Assembly: GCF_001625085.1 (NCBI RefSeq)
Contig: NZ_BDAW01000033.1
Coordinates: 1 to 64,000, forward strand
Direction: 5' to 3'
DNA from: Nocardia acidivorans NBRC 108247
Lineage (GTDB): Bacteria > Actinomycetota > Actinomycetes > Mycobacteriales > Mycobacteriaceae
DNA length: 64,000 nt
Part shown: positions 8,146 through 15,525 of the stretch, piece after piece
Numbering within the stretch: position 1 is the stretch's first letter
Layout: each line of letters begins with the position of its first letter
The notes under the pieces: generated by a model
The model's input: only the letters and a program-made list of their open reading frames with translations
What the model was told of the DNA's origin: nothing
Database searches by the model: none
Translations under genes and position numbers: made by a program

Positions 8146-8975
8146 CCGTCCTCGTCGAGACCTCCGTGGTCACCGAATCGCGACCGCGCATCGAGCGCAA
8201 GCCCACGGTCCATCACATCGGACCCGGTGCGGCGCTGCGGCAGTCGCTCACCATGGCCAAACGCGGCATGCTGACATTCCGGCACAGTCCGCAATTGCTG
8301 TATGACGCGGTGCTTTTGCCGATCATCGGACCGCTGCTGTTCGGCAATGTGTTCGGCACCGCCATCGCGGGGAGTCTGCACGCGTATCTGCCGACCCTGG
8401 TGCCGGGCGTGCTGGTGCAGATCGTGCTCACCTCGTCGGTGGCGACGGGAGTGCAACTGTCCGAGGACATTCGGTCGGGGGTGTTCGATCGGTTCGTCGC
8501 CATGCCGATCGCCCGCTCCGCCCCGGTCACCGGTGCGCTGGTCGCGGGCGCGACCCGGTATGTGATCGCCGCGCTCATGGTGCTGCTGGTCGGCTTCGGA
8601 ATGGGTTACCGCCCTGAGCATCCCGTCGGTCTGGTGCTCGGCGCACTGCTGGTCGTCCTCGCCACCACCGCTATGAGCTGGATCTTCGCCTTCATCGGCG
8701 TCACCGTGGCCCGCCCGGCCGCCGTACAGGGCATGTCCATGCTGGTGCTGACCTTCCTGAGTTTCGCCTCCAATGCCCTGGTTCCGGTCGCGGCCATGCC
8801 CAGCTGGCTGCGGCACGTCTCGGACTACAACCCGGTCTCGCATCTGGTGGCCGCCGTGCGCACCCTCGCCGATGAGGGGCGAGCGGGCAGCGACCTGGTG
8901 TGGTCGGTGGCGGCCGCGCTGCTGGTCGCGATCGTCTTCGCCCCCTTGACCGTTCGCACCCTGCGCAATCGCTGA
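8142..8975 (+). CDS. ABC-2 type permease, DrrB type
   Basis: 277 residues starting at 8142 with a 4-nt overlap to the ATPase. An N-terminal cytoplasmic segment of about 45 residues is followed by six hydrophobic spans, including LLYDAVLLPIIGPLLFGNVF, YVIAALMVLLVGFGMG, LVLGALLVVLATTAMSWIFA and a final VAAALLVAIVFAPLTV. The conserved ABC-2 block around VPVAAMPSWLRHVSDYNPVS is present. It forms the membrane half of the exporter encoded with the preceding ATPase and is probably homodimeric. No third permease (DrrC) is present. Confidence 0.9.
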   Translation: MTVLVETSVVTESRPRIERKPTVHHIGPGAALRQSLTMAKRGMLTFRHSPQLLYDAVLLPIIGPLLFGNVFGTAIAGSLHAYLPTLVPGVLVQIVLTSSVATGVQLSEDIRSGVFDRFVAMPIARSAPVTGALVAGATRYVIAALMVLLVGFGMGYRPEHPVGLVLGALLVVLATTAMSWIFAFIGVTVARPAAVQGMSMLVLTFLSFASNALVPVAAMPSWLRHVSDYNPVSHLVAAVRTLADEGRAGSDLVWSVAAALLVAIVFAPLTVRTLRNR

Positions 8976-8990
8976 TTGGAAGGACCGGAC

Positions 8991-10388
8991 ATGTCCACCA
9001 CCGCAACCGCTCGCCCGATCCGCTTCGCCACCCCCACGCCGGTCCGAATGAACCGGCTGACGGCCGATGACGACCTGTTCCTGAAACTGCACTCGCTCTA
9101 CGGCAACGCCCTGGTCAACCAGTTGGCCTGGCGTTTCGACGAGCCGGTGGATTCCGCTGTGCTGGAACGCTTGCACGCGCATCTGGCGCACGGCTTCCTG
9201 TCCCGCCGGGTGCGGACCACCGCCGTCCCGTTCGCCCGGCCCTGGTGGGTGCCCGCCACCGGATCGATCCCACTGGATATCGCGCCCGAGCCGGTACCGG
9301 AAGACGGTGTGCTGGACTGGTTCTTCGACCAGAGCCGCGTCGACTTCGATCCCGCCAGCGGCCGGGTCTGGCGACTCTCCGCCGCCCCGACCGCCGCCGG
9401 GGGCATGCTGCTGTCGCTGGTGACCTCCCATGTCGGCGCGGATGGGGGAGCGGTGCTGTACGCGGTCGGCGATGCCCTGGACCGCTTGGATTCCGGTGCG
9501 CCGGTGGACAGCACCGCCAGCTCCGGTCGCCTGGTCGGCGGCACGCCTCGAAAAGGACTGTACCGCAGGCACTTCGCCGACGCCGCGGGCCAATTGCGCG
9601 CGGCCGCGACCGGTATCCGCGCCGCCATCGATGCCCGCGCGGTGCGGGAACCGGCCCGCAATCCGCGCCCGGCCGCGCCCGCGCTGGAACTGCCCGATCG
9701 GCACACCGCCGCCAGTCTGGTGGTGGAAGTCGGGCTGGCCGAATGGAATTCGGTGGCCGCCGCGCACCGAGGCACCGCGAACGGCCTGATGGTCGGTGTG
9801 GCCGTGGGCATTCTGGGCCGCTCCGGCCGGATCGCCGACGGCTCCGAGGTGAGGGTGGATATCCCGCACTCGATGCGGGTCGCCGATGATCCGCGTGGCA
9901 ATGCCACCACCGGATTGCCCATCGCCGTTCCCTACCGTGCCGGCGAACTCACCGATCTGGCGCAGGTCCGCGCGGCCGTCAAACAGGCGGCCCGTGCGTA
10001 TGCCGATCCGGTCACCACCCCCGCGCTGCAACATCTGCAACCGGTGCAGATGATGCTGCCCCGCTTCGTGCTGGACCGTTTCTCCCGCACGGCGAAGGCC
10101 CCGGAATGCCTGTGCACCAATCTCGGTGAGACCGGTCAGTCGGTGGCCAATTTCGCCGGTGTCCGCGCCCGCTCGGTCCTCATGCGTCCGGTCGTCTGCG
10201 TCAATGACACCGATCTGTTCCGCCGGGTGGAGGTCGGCCTCAATCTCTCCTGGTCCAGCGATGGCGAGACCGTCACCCTCGCGGTCACCGGCGCCGATCC
10301 GGACCGCTTCCCCACCCGCGAGGCGCTGCGCGAGTGCGTGGCAAGGGAATTCGCGGCCTGGGGCCTGTCGCCGTCCTTCTGGCGGTAG
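8991..10388 (+). CDS. Second HxxxD condensation/acyltransferase-like protein
   Basis: 465 residues from the ATG at 8991, preceded by GGAAGGACC. The motif S-H-V-G-A-D-G-G (H147, D151, G152) matches the HHxxxDG site of condensation/wax-ester-synthase-like enzymes with Ser in the first His position. The N-terminal DDDLFLKLHSLYGNALVNQL and the later EVRVDIPHSMRVADDPRGN segment fit that superfamily and differ from the operon's first acyltransferase. It follows the permease by 15 nt and ends the operon. Two different HxxxD enzymes bracketing a glycosyltransferase and exporter suggest two acylation steps. A wax ester synthase-like activity is an alternative. Confidence 0.75.
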   Translation: MSTTATARPIRFATPTPVRMNRLTADDDLFLKLHSLYGNALVNQLAWRFDEPVDSAVLERLHAHLAHGFLSRRVRTTAVPFARPWWVPATGSIPLDIAPEPVPEDGVLDWFFDQSRVDFDPASGRVWRLSAAPTAAGGMLLSLVTSHVGADGGAVLYAVGDALDRLDSGAPVDSTASSGRLVGGTPRKGLYRRHFADAAGQLRAAATGIRAAIDARAVREPARNPRPAAPALELPDRHTAASLVVEVGLAEWNSVAAAHRGTANGLMVGVAVGILGRSGRIADGSEVRVDIPHSMRVADDPRGNATTGLPIAVPYRAGELTDLAQVRAAVKQAARAYADPVTTPALQHLQPVQMMLPRFVLDRFSRTAKAPECLCTNLGETGQSVANFAGVRARSVLMRPVVCVNDTDLFRRVEVGLNLSWSSDGETVTLAVTGADPDRFPTREALRECVAREFAAWGLSPSFWR

Positions 10389-10398
10389 TGATCTCCTG

Positions 10399-10436
10399 TT
10401 GACGCCTTGCCAATCTAGATGTAACCATGGGGTACA
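10399..10436 (+). promoter_or_regulatory. Candidate promoter with overlapping 17-bp palindrome
   Basis: TTGACG at 10399-10404 could be a -35 element. About 16 nt further, TGTAACCATGGGGTACA (10420-10436) is a near-perfect palindrome with one mismatched pair and would overlap the -10. It sits 33 nt before the ATG of the diiron-protein gene. A regulator binding here would block transcription. No cognate regulator is encoded next to it. Confidence 0.4.
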
Positions 10437-10469
10437 GTTATTTTGGTCACTCCCCGAGAGGCTCTGACA

Positions 10470-11480
10470 ATGGCGTCAGCAACCACCACGACGGCATCCG
10501 TGAAGACCGATCCGGAGCTCGCGCTCGCCCAGCGGTACGCCGAGAAACTCCTGCTGCTCTCGCAGGGCTCGGTCGACAGGCATTTCGATCCGTTCACCGA
10601 TATCGATTGGGACCACCCCGATTTCGCGGTCGATCCGAGCGATGGGCGCTGGATTCTGCCGAAGGCGGGCGATATCTTCGCCCGGCATCCCTGGTATCAG
10701 GCGCTGCCGCGGGCGCGCAAGATCGAGATCGGGCTGTGGCGGCAGGCCAATATCGCCAAGGTGGGCCTGCAGTTCGAGACCCTGCTCATCGGCGGCATGG
10801 TGCAGCACACCTTCAAACTCGCCAATGGTGATCCGGAGTTCCGGTACTGCACCCACGAGGTGATCGAGGAGTGCAATCACACCCTGATGTTCCAGGAGAT
10901 GGTGAATCGCATCGGGCGCGATGTTCCCGGTATGGGACCGATCCTGAAGAAGCTCACCTATGTGGTGCCGCTGGCGGCCGCGACCTTCCCGAATCTGTTC
11001 TTCATCGCGGTGCTCTCGGGTGAGGAGCCGATCGACCATATTCAGAAGTCGATCCTGCGCGCGGGCGAGCAGGTGCACCCGATCATGCGGGGCGTCATGG
11101 CGATTCATATCGCCGAGGAGGCCCGGCACATCTCCTTCGCCCACGAGTTCCTGGAACACCATGTTCCGCAGGTGAATCCGCTGAACAAGTTCGTGCTGTC
11201 GCTGGCGTTCCCGATCGTCATGTGGATCGGCGGGCGGGCCATCATCATTCCGCCGCGCGCCTTCTTCCGTGAGTTCGACATCCCGGACCGGGTGCGCAAG
11301 GACGTCTTCTTCGGTCTGCCCGACTCGAAGGAGACCTTCGCCGGGTACTACGCCGATGTGCGGACCCTGGCCAAGCGCATCGGCCTGATGAATCCCATCG
11401 CCAAGACCGTCTGGAAGGTGCTCGGCATCGACGGTCCGACCGCCCGCTACCGCTCGGAACCGCAGCGTAAGGCCGCGTGA
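10470..11480 (+). CDS. AurF-like ferritin-fold diiron oxygenase
   Basis: 336 residues from the ATG at 10470, chosen over an earlier GTG because GAGAGG lies just upstream. Helical protein with the paired carboxylate/histidine ligands of the AurF (p-aminobenzoate N-oxygenase) family: EVIEECNHTLMFQE, LSGEEPIDH and IAEEARHISFAHEF. A central hydrophobic pair and a Pro-rich loop follow. AurF relatives oxidise amines to nitro groups, or act on acyl or fatty substrates. Many mycolate-bacterial homologues have no known substrate. It follows the glycolipid operon by 81 nt with its own promoter, and a flavin monooxygenase comes next, so both could act on the same lipid or form a separate oxidative pair. 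Confidence 0.85.
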   Translation: MASATTTTASVKTDPELALAQRYAEKLLLLSQGSVDRHFDPFTDIDWDHPDFAVDPSDGRWILPKAGDIFARHPWYQALPRARKIEIGLWRQANIAKVGLQFETLLIGGMVQHTFKLANGDPEFRYCTHEVIEECNHTLMFQEMVNRIGRDVPGMGPILKKLTYVVPLAAATFPNLFFIAVLSGEEPIDHIQKSILRAGEQVHPIMRGVMAIHIAEEARHISFAHEFLEHHVPQVNPLNKFVLSLAFPIVMWIGGRAIIIPPRAFFREFDIPDRVRKDVFFGLPDSKETFAGYYADVRTLAKRIGLMNPIAKTVWKVLGIDGPTARYRSEPQRKAA

Positions 11481-11486
11481 GTAGAC

Positions 11487-11509
11487 GTTACTGTAGATAA
11501 CAGATAAAC
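11487..11509. promoter_or_regulatory. Near-palindrome upstream of the flavin monooxygenase
   Basis: An AT-rich element with arms CTGT/ACAG around a 5-nt centre (11491-11503), extended by GTTA on the left and ATAAAC on the right. It sits in the 84-nt gap before the monooxygenase gene, 55 nt from its ATG, at a position suited to a repressor. It is similar in style, not sequence, to the palindrome at 10420. Confidence 0.3.
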
Positions 11510-11564
11510 TTCGGCGAACCCGGACGACGGAGCCCGGGCGCGAACAGACGAAGCGAGTACCCCA

Positions 11565-13070
11565 ATGACGCGGCATGTCGACGTACTGATCATCGGCGCG
11601 GGCCTCTCCGGTATCGGCATGGCCTGCCATCTGACCAGGGAGAATACCGGGCGCAGCTATCTGATCCTGGAGCGTCGCACCGCCATCGGCGGCACCTGGG
11701 ACCTGTTCCGCTACCCGGGCATCCGCTCGGACTCCGATATGTACACCTTCGGCTACGGCTTCCGCCCGTGGATCGGCACCAAGGTCCTCGCCGACGGACC
11801 GCACATCCGCCAGTACGTCGAGGACACCGCCGCCGAATACGGCGTCACCGACCACATTCGCTTCGGCCGCAAGATGACCACGGCCCGCTGGGACAGTGCC
11901 GCCGGGGTCTGGACCGTCGAGGCCCTGGACGAGCGCACCGGTGAGACCGAGATCTACACCAGCGATTTCCTGGTCGGCTGCACCGGCTATTACGACTATG
12001 ACAAGGGCTACCGCCCCGAGTTCCCGGGCGAGGAGAAGTTCACCGGGCAGATCGTGCATCCGCAGCACTGGCCGGAGGATCTGGACTACACGGGTAAGCG
12101 CGTGGTGGTCATCGGCAGTGGCGCGACCGCCATCACGCTGATTCCGGCCATGAGCGATAAGGCCGCGCATGTCACCATGCTGCAGCGCTCGCCCACGTAC
12201 ATCGCCGCCCTTCCCGCCGACGATCCGGTCGCGGTCGGACTGAAGTTCGCGAGGGTGCCCGCGTCCATCGCCTACCGGGCCGGGCGGGCGCGCAATATCG
12301 CGTTGCAGCGCGCGAGTTACCAACTGTCGCGGACCAATCCGAAGCTTTCCGCCAAACTGATGTTGGCGGCGGTGCGGGCGCAGGTCGGTCCCGGTATCGA
12401 TATGCGGCACTTCACCCCGTCGTACAACCCGTGGGATCAGCGGCTCTGCGTGGTGCCCAATGGCGATCTGTTCAAGACGCTGCGCGCTGGAAAAGCCTCC
12501 ATCGCAACCGATCACATCGAGACCTTCACCGAGACCGGCATTCGGCTGCGCTCGGGTGAGGAGCTCGAGGCCGATATCGTGGTCAGCGCAACGGGTTTGA
12601 CCGTGCAGATGCTCGGCGGCGCGACCCTCGAGGTGGACGGCGAACAGCTCGCGACGCGAGATCTGGTGGCGTACAAGGGCGCACTGCTGAGCAATGTGCC
12701 GAATCTGATGGTGATCCTGGGCTACACCAATGCCTCGTGGACCCTCAAGGCGGATCTGGCCGCGGAGTACTTCTGCCGCCTGCTGAACCATATGAAGGCC
12801 AAGGGGTACACCGAGGTCGTCGCGGTGCCGCAGGAGGGCGACCGTTCCGAGGCCTCGCTCATGGGCGGTGCGCTCACCTCCGGCTACATCCAGCGCGGTG
12901 ACACCGTCATGCCGCGTCAGGGCACTCGCGGTCCGTGGCTGGTGATCAACAATTACTTCCGTGATCGCGCGATGCTGCGCAAGGGCGCGATCGAGGACGG
13001 CATCCTGCGCTTCGGTCGCGGAGCTCGTCAGGCCGAGTCGGTCCCGGCGACGGAAACACTGTCCGCCTGA
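11565..13070 (+). CDS. Flavin-containing Baeyer-Villiger-type monooxygenase (EthA-like)
   Basis: 501 residues. The N-terminal FAD site is GAGLSG (residues 11-16) followed by the acidic end LILERR and GGTWDLFRYPGIRSDSDMY, typical of this group. The Baeyer-Villiger fingerprint FTGQIVHPQHWPEDL lies mid-protein, followed by the NADPH-binding VVVIGSGATAIT. Length and motifs match EthA/MymA-type monooxygenases of mycolate bacteria, which insert oxygen into ketones or oxidise thioamides. It has its own 84-nt upstream region after the diiron protein gene. A stem-loop after the stop at 13111-13155 probably ends the transcript. Physiological substrate unknown; a lipid ketone is plausible. Confidence 0.9.
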   Translation: MTRHVDVLIIGAGLSGIGMACHLTRENTGRSYLILERRTAIGGTWDLFRYPGIRSDSDMYTFGYGFRPWIGTKVLADGPHIRQYVEDTAAEYGVTDHIRFGRKMTTARWDSAAGVWTVEALDERTGETEIYTSDFLVGCTGYYDYDKGYRPEFPGEEKFTGQIVHPQHWPEDLDYTGKRVVVIGSGATAITLIPAMSDKAAHVTMLQRSPTYIAALPADDPVAVGLKFARVPASIAYRAGRARNIALQRASYQLSRTNPKLSAKLMLAAVRAQVGPGIDMRHFTPSYNPWDQRLCVVPNGDLFKTLRAGKASIATDHIETFTETGIRLRSGEELEADIVVSATGLTVQMLGGATLEVDGEQLATRDLVAYKGALLSNVPNLMVILGYTNASWTLKADLAAEYFCRLLNHMKAKGYTEVVAVPQEGDRSEASLMGGALTSGYIQRGDTVMPRQGTRGPWLVINNYFRDRAMLRKGAIEDGILRFGRGARQAESVPATETLSA

Positions 13071-13110
13071 ACGGAATCGAGTAGCCGGGCGGTCCGGTCG
13101 GTGGCCCGAC

Positions 13111-13155
13111 CGCCGGTCGATGGCGATGTCCCCTCCGCGCCGCCATCGACCGGCG
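13111..13155. terminator. Bidirectional stem-loop terminator
   Basis: A perfect 15-bp inverted repeat: CGCCGGTCGATGGCG at 13111-13125 and its complement at 13141-13155, with a 15-nt loop. It lies between two convergent genes, one ending at 13070 (+) and the other at 13157 (-), so it can terminate both. A smaller stem (GGTCGG/CCGACC) lies just before it. No T-run follows, as is common in actinobacteria. Confidence 0.7.
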
Positions 13156-13156
13156 A

Positions 13157-13798
13157 TCAGCCCGGGGTGGTGCCGATCAACAGCGCCACCAAGACCAGAC
13201 AGGTCGCGGCGGTCATGGAAGACAGGGCCCAGCGGCTGATATGTCTGCTGCCGGTGCGGATATTGGTGACGGTGGAGGCGCGGAACTCTCCCGAGCGACT
13301 CTCGTGCCCCTCGGCGAAGGCCGGATCGCCGAGATGCAGATCGGTGCCGAACGAGGGCAGGAAGTGCAGTGTCCACTGTGCGCCGGCGTCATCGGTGATG
13401 CCCAGCCGCATGCCCGTACGCCACCGAATAGGCGCGAACGCCCGCGCCGCACGCGACATCGGCCCGATGTGCGCGTTCGCCACCAGGTGGACCAGCAGCG
13501 CCGTCGCCGCGACCGCGCCGAGCGTGCCGGACATGACCTCTCGGGACAGCGGCGGCATACCCTCGAGGAGCAGCGCGGCGGCGGCGAGCAGAAACCAGAA
13601 CGGTTGCAGCACCGGCATTTCCATCGGACGCGGATCCGCGGTGACGGTGCCGATCAGGCTCGACCGGCGGTAGCCGGAGGTCGGCATTGGCAGTGCCGCG
13701 ATCCGTGGCAGCGGCCGTGCGCAGCCGCGGCAAAGCTCGGCATTGCCGCGGCCGGCCCAGCCGCACCGGTGACATCGGAGTGTGGCGTCGGAATGCAC
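13157..13798 (-). CDS. Zinc-ribbon membrane protein of unknown function
   Basis: 213 residues from a GTG at 13798 with AGGAG seven nt upstream. The N-terminus holds a zinc-ribbon-like pattern, CHRCGWAG...CRGC (two CxxC pairs), followed by a Pro-rich linker. Hydrophobic spans are at about residues 67-85 (FWFLLAAAALLLEG), 90-112 (GTLGAVAATALLVHLVANAH) and the C-terminus (AATCLVLVALLIGTTPG). Between spans 2 and 3 lies a roughly 80-residue soluble part with WTLHFLPSFGTDLHLGDP. I do not recognise a family. Its 5' end lies inside the 3' part of the upstream frame (13654-14106). Confidence 0.7.
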   Translation of the reverse strand: MHSDATLRCHRCGWAGRGNAELCRGCARPLPRIAALPMPTSGYRRSSLIGTVTADPRPMEMPVLQPFWFLLAAAALLLEGMPPLSREVMSGTLGAVAATALLVHLVANAHIGPMSRAARAFAPIRWRTGMRLGITDDAGAQWTLHFLPSFGTDLHLGDPAFAEGHESRSGEFRASTVTNIRTGSRHISRWALSSMTAATCLVLVALLIGTTPG

Positions 13799-14106
13799 AG
13801 GTTCTCCTGACTGCGGAGCGTGTCGCGCTGCGCCAACCGAATCGACAGGCGCACAACGACTTCCCGGAGGGTGGTGCCCAGCTCACCGGCGCGGATGGCG
13901 GCCAGCTCCAGGGCGATGTCGCCGTCGGCCGGGGCGGGATCGCTCAGGATCTCGTCCAGCACCATCCCGCTGACGGCCTGCTCGAAGGTCAACTTCCGGT
14001 CCGGCAGCCAGCTCAATTCCCATTCGTGCTCGGAAGCGGTGGAGCGGAGGGCGATTTCGGGTGTCACATCACTGGTGATCAACCATGTGGTGAATGCGAG
14101 GGCCAT
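13654..14106 (-). CDS. Hypothetical protein overlapping the zinc-ribbon gene
   Basis: The frame runs from an ATG at 14106, which has GAGGAGG upstream (an earlier ATG at 14166 has no ribosome site), to a stop at 13654, giving 150 residues. The first 100 residues look like a real protein: ALAFTTWLITSDVTPEIALR, then acidic helices ending in a basic segment RLSIRLAQRD. The last 48 residues, within the downstream gene, are Ala/Cys/His-rich and look like out-of-frame translation. The original stop may have been lost, or a frameshift may lie near 13800. No family recognised; divergent from the XRE regulator gene. Confidence 0.5.
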   Translation of the reverse strand: MALAFTTWLITSDVTPEIALRSTASEHEWELSWLPDRKLTFEQAVSGMVLDEILSDPAPADGDIALELAAIRAGELGTTLREVVVRLSIRLAQRDTLRSQENLCIPTPHSDVTGAAGPAAAMPSFAAAAHGRCHGSRHCQCRPPATAGRA

Positions 14107-14502
14107 GGGTGCGAACACCTCCTCGGGAGCTGCAGGCACCCTCGCGGCTGAAAGTGCCTGTGCCATAGAGGATATGTGATGTCACTCATGGCAAAAAGCG
14201 AGATGTTGTGGTGTCAGAAGCTGAATCGAATCCAGTGCAGATACTGAATAAGCATCATGCTCAACAAGTATCTGAAATCTGCTCGCAGTTAGGCGTTATC
14301 GCTTGAATTTCGAGGCGAGTCTGCCTGTCGCAGAGCATGCGTGATTGCCACACACGCTCGAAGTAGCCGCTGCCGAAGGCGATTTCGGGCACTGCAACCT
14401 TGCAAATCGAAAACTCCGTGGACACGTCTGGCACACATGACACATCGTGCTTACTATGGGTGCCGCATGGCACGTGGTGGCACGGCAATGGAAAGAGGCA
14501 GC
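14107..14502. other. 396-bp divergent intergenic region, lower GC
   Basis: It separates the hypothetical gene (minus) from the XRE-regulator operon (plus). GC is visibly lower than in the flanks, and no frame in it encodes recognisable protein. A possible extended -10 (TACTAT at 14452-14457) precedes the XRE gene. The repeated TGGCACA/TGACACA words at 14429-14444 could be binding sites. Nothing else is evident. Confidence 0.4.
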
Positions 14503-15525
14503 ATGTCTCGCTCAGCCGCGGACGGCGAGCAGGTCGGTGAACTGGTCCGCCGACTCCGCAAGGAACGCGATCTCACGCAGTTGCAACTGGCCGAACAGGT
14601 CGGTTGTTCGCGCAGTCTGATCCAGCAGATCGAGAACGGCACCCGCATACCGCCCCTCGCCCTACGGGAACGGCTGAGTTCGGTACTGGGCGAACGCATG
14701 CCGGTGGTCGGCACCGAGACCGCCGCCGACCTGGTCAGCAGCGATCTGCGCATGCAGTTCAATATTCTGCTCGGCAAGGATCCCGAGGCGGTGGCGCGCG
14801 TGCTGGCCATCGCGCAGAGTCTGATCGATGTGAGCGCGGCCCGCGGTGAGGTGAAACCGCTCGGCTTCATCGCCAAGCGTCAGCTCGAACGCGCCGAGGA
14901 ACTTCTGACCCAGATTCCTTCGGGTAGTGCCACGGTATGGGAATGGAACACCATCAATGACTGGTTGACGGTGCTGGGCAACGCCTCTCGGGCGATCTGC
15001 GCCATTCACACCGCCGACCTCGGCGCCATCGGCGGAGACCTGGGCGACGAATACCACCTGGAGATCATGCGGCTGGCCCGCGCCGGGGTCTCGGTGCGGC
15101 GGCTCTATGTCATCGACGAGATATCCGATGTGGTGCCGTACGAGGACAAGATCTGGCAACAGGTGCGCGCGGGCGTCGAAACGGTGCTGGTGGACCGCCT
15201 GCACGCCAGCAACGCGCAGAGCATGCTCATAGTTGACGAGAGCTATGTGACCACGGGCGAATACGATTACGCGCGGCGCGAACGCGTCGCTACCCGCTTC
15301 TCCGCGCTCAAACACGATGTCCAGTTCGCGCAGAGCAGGTTCGACAAACTCTACGAACTCAGGAGTGCCGGAATGGCCCTCGTGGTCAACGAAATCATGG
15401 CGCAGCCGGCGCTGGCGCGATTCGCGCGACTCGGCCCGGAGGACAGCCGCGCGCTGTTCCGCGCCGCGCTCGCGCAATCGTGGTCCGACGGCCCCGGCGC
15501 GAGCGGGGAAGGCGGGTACCGGTGA
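14503..15525 (+). CDS. XRE-family regulator with PLD-like C-terminal domain
   Basis: 340 residues from the ATG at 14503 (AAAGAGG six nt upstream; in-frame ATGs at 14467 and 14488 are alternatives). Residues 11-65 are a Cro/CI helix-turn-helix: LVRRLRKERDLTQLQLAEQV, then CSRSLIQQIENGTR. A helical linker with LLGKDPEAVARVLAIAQSLID follows. Residues 150-320 resemble the phospholipase-D-like or DUF6879-like sensor modules of actinobacterial XRE proteins, without an obvious HKD catalytic motif. It opens a three-gene operon with GTGA and ATGA overlaps to the aminotransferase and dehydrogenase, so it probably regulates that operon in response to a metabolite or nucleotide. Ligand unknown. Confidence 0.75.
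   Translation: MSRSAADGEQVGELVRRLRKERDLTQLQLAEQVGCSRSLIQQIENGTRIPPLALRERLSSVLGERMPVVGTETAADLVSSDLRMQFNILLGKDPEAVARVLAIAQSLIDVSAARGEVKPLGFIAKRQLERAEELLTQIPSGSATVWEWNTINDWLTVLGNASRAICAIHTADLGAIGGDLGDEYHLEIMRLARAGVSVRRLYVIDEISDVVPYEDKIWQQVRAGVETVLVDRLHASNAQSMLIVDESYVTTGEYDYARRERVATRFSALKHDVQFAQSRFDKLYELRSAGMALVVNEIMAQPALARFARLGPEDSRALFRAALAQSWSDGPGASGEGGYR

Noticed and set aside
7818-10040. A 740-codon minus-strand frame across the exporter and second acyltransferase.
   Set aside because: The plus-strand genes have ABC and HxxxD motifs and tight operon spacing; the antisense frame shows none.
10476-13376. A 966-codon open frame on the minus strand opposite the diiron protein and the monooxygenase.
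   Set aside because: The plus strand holds two proteins with clear catalytic motifs. The antisense frame is Arg/Gly/His-rich, has no motif, and is open because high-GC genes rarely contain stops in this reverse frame.
14261-14488. A 75-codon Cys-rich minus-strand frame in the gap before the XRE gene.
   Set aside because: No ribosome site or homologous pattern (I compared it mentally with DUF397 proteins), and the sequence is part of the low-GC promoter region.
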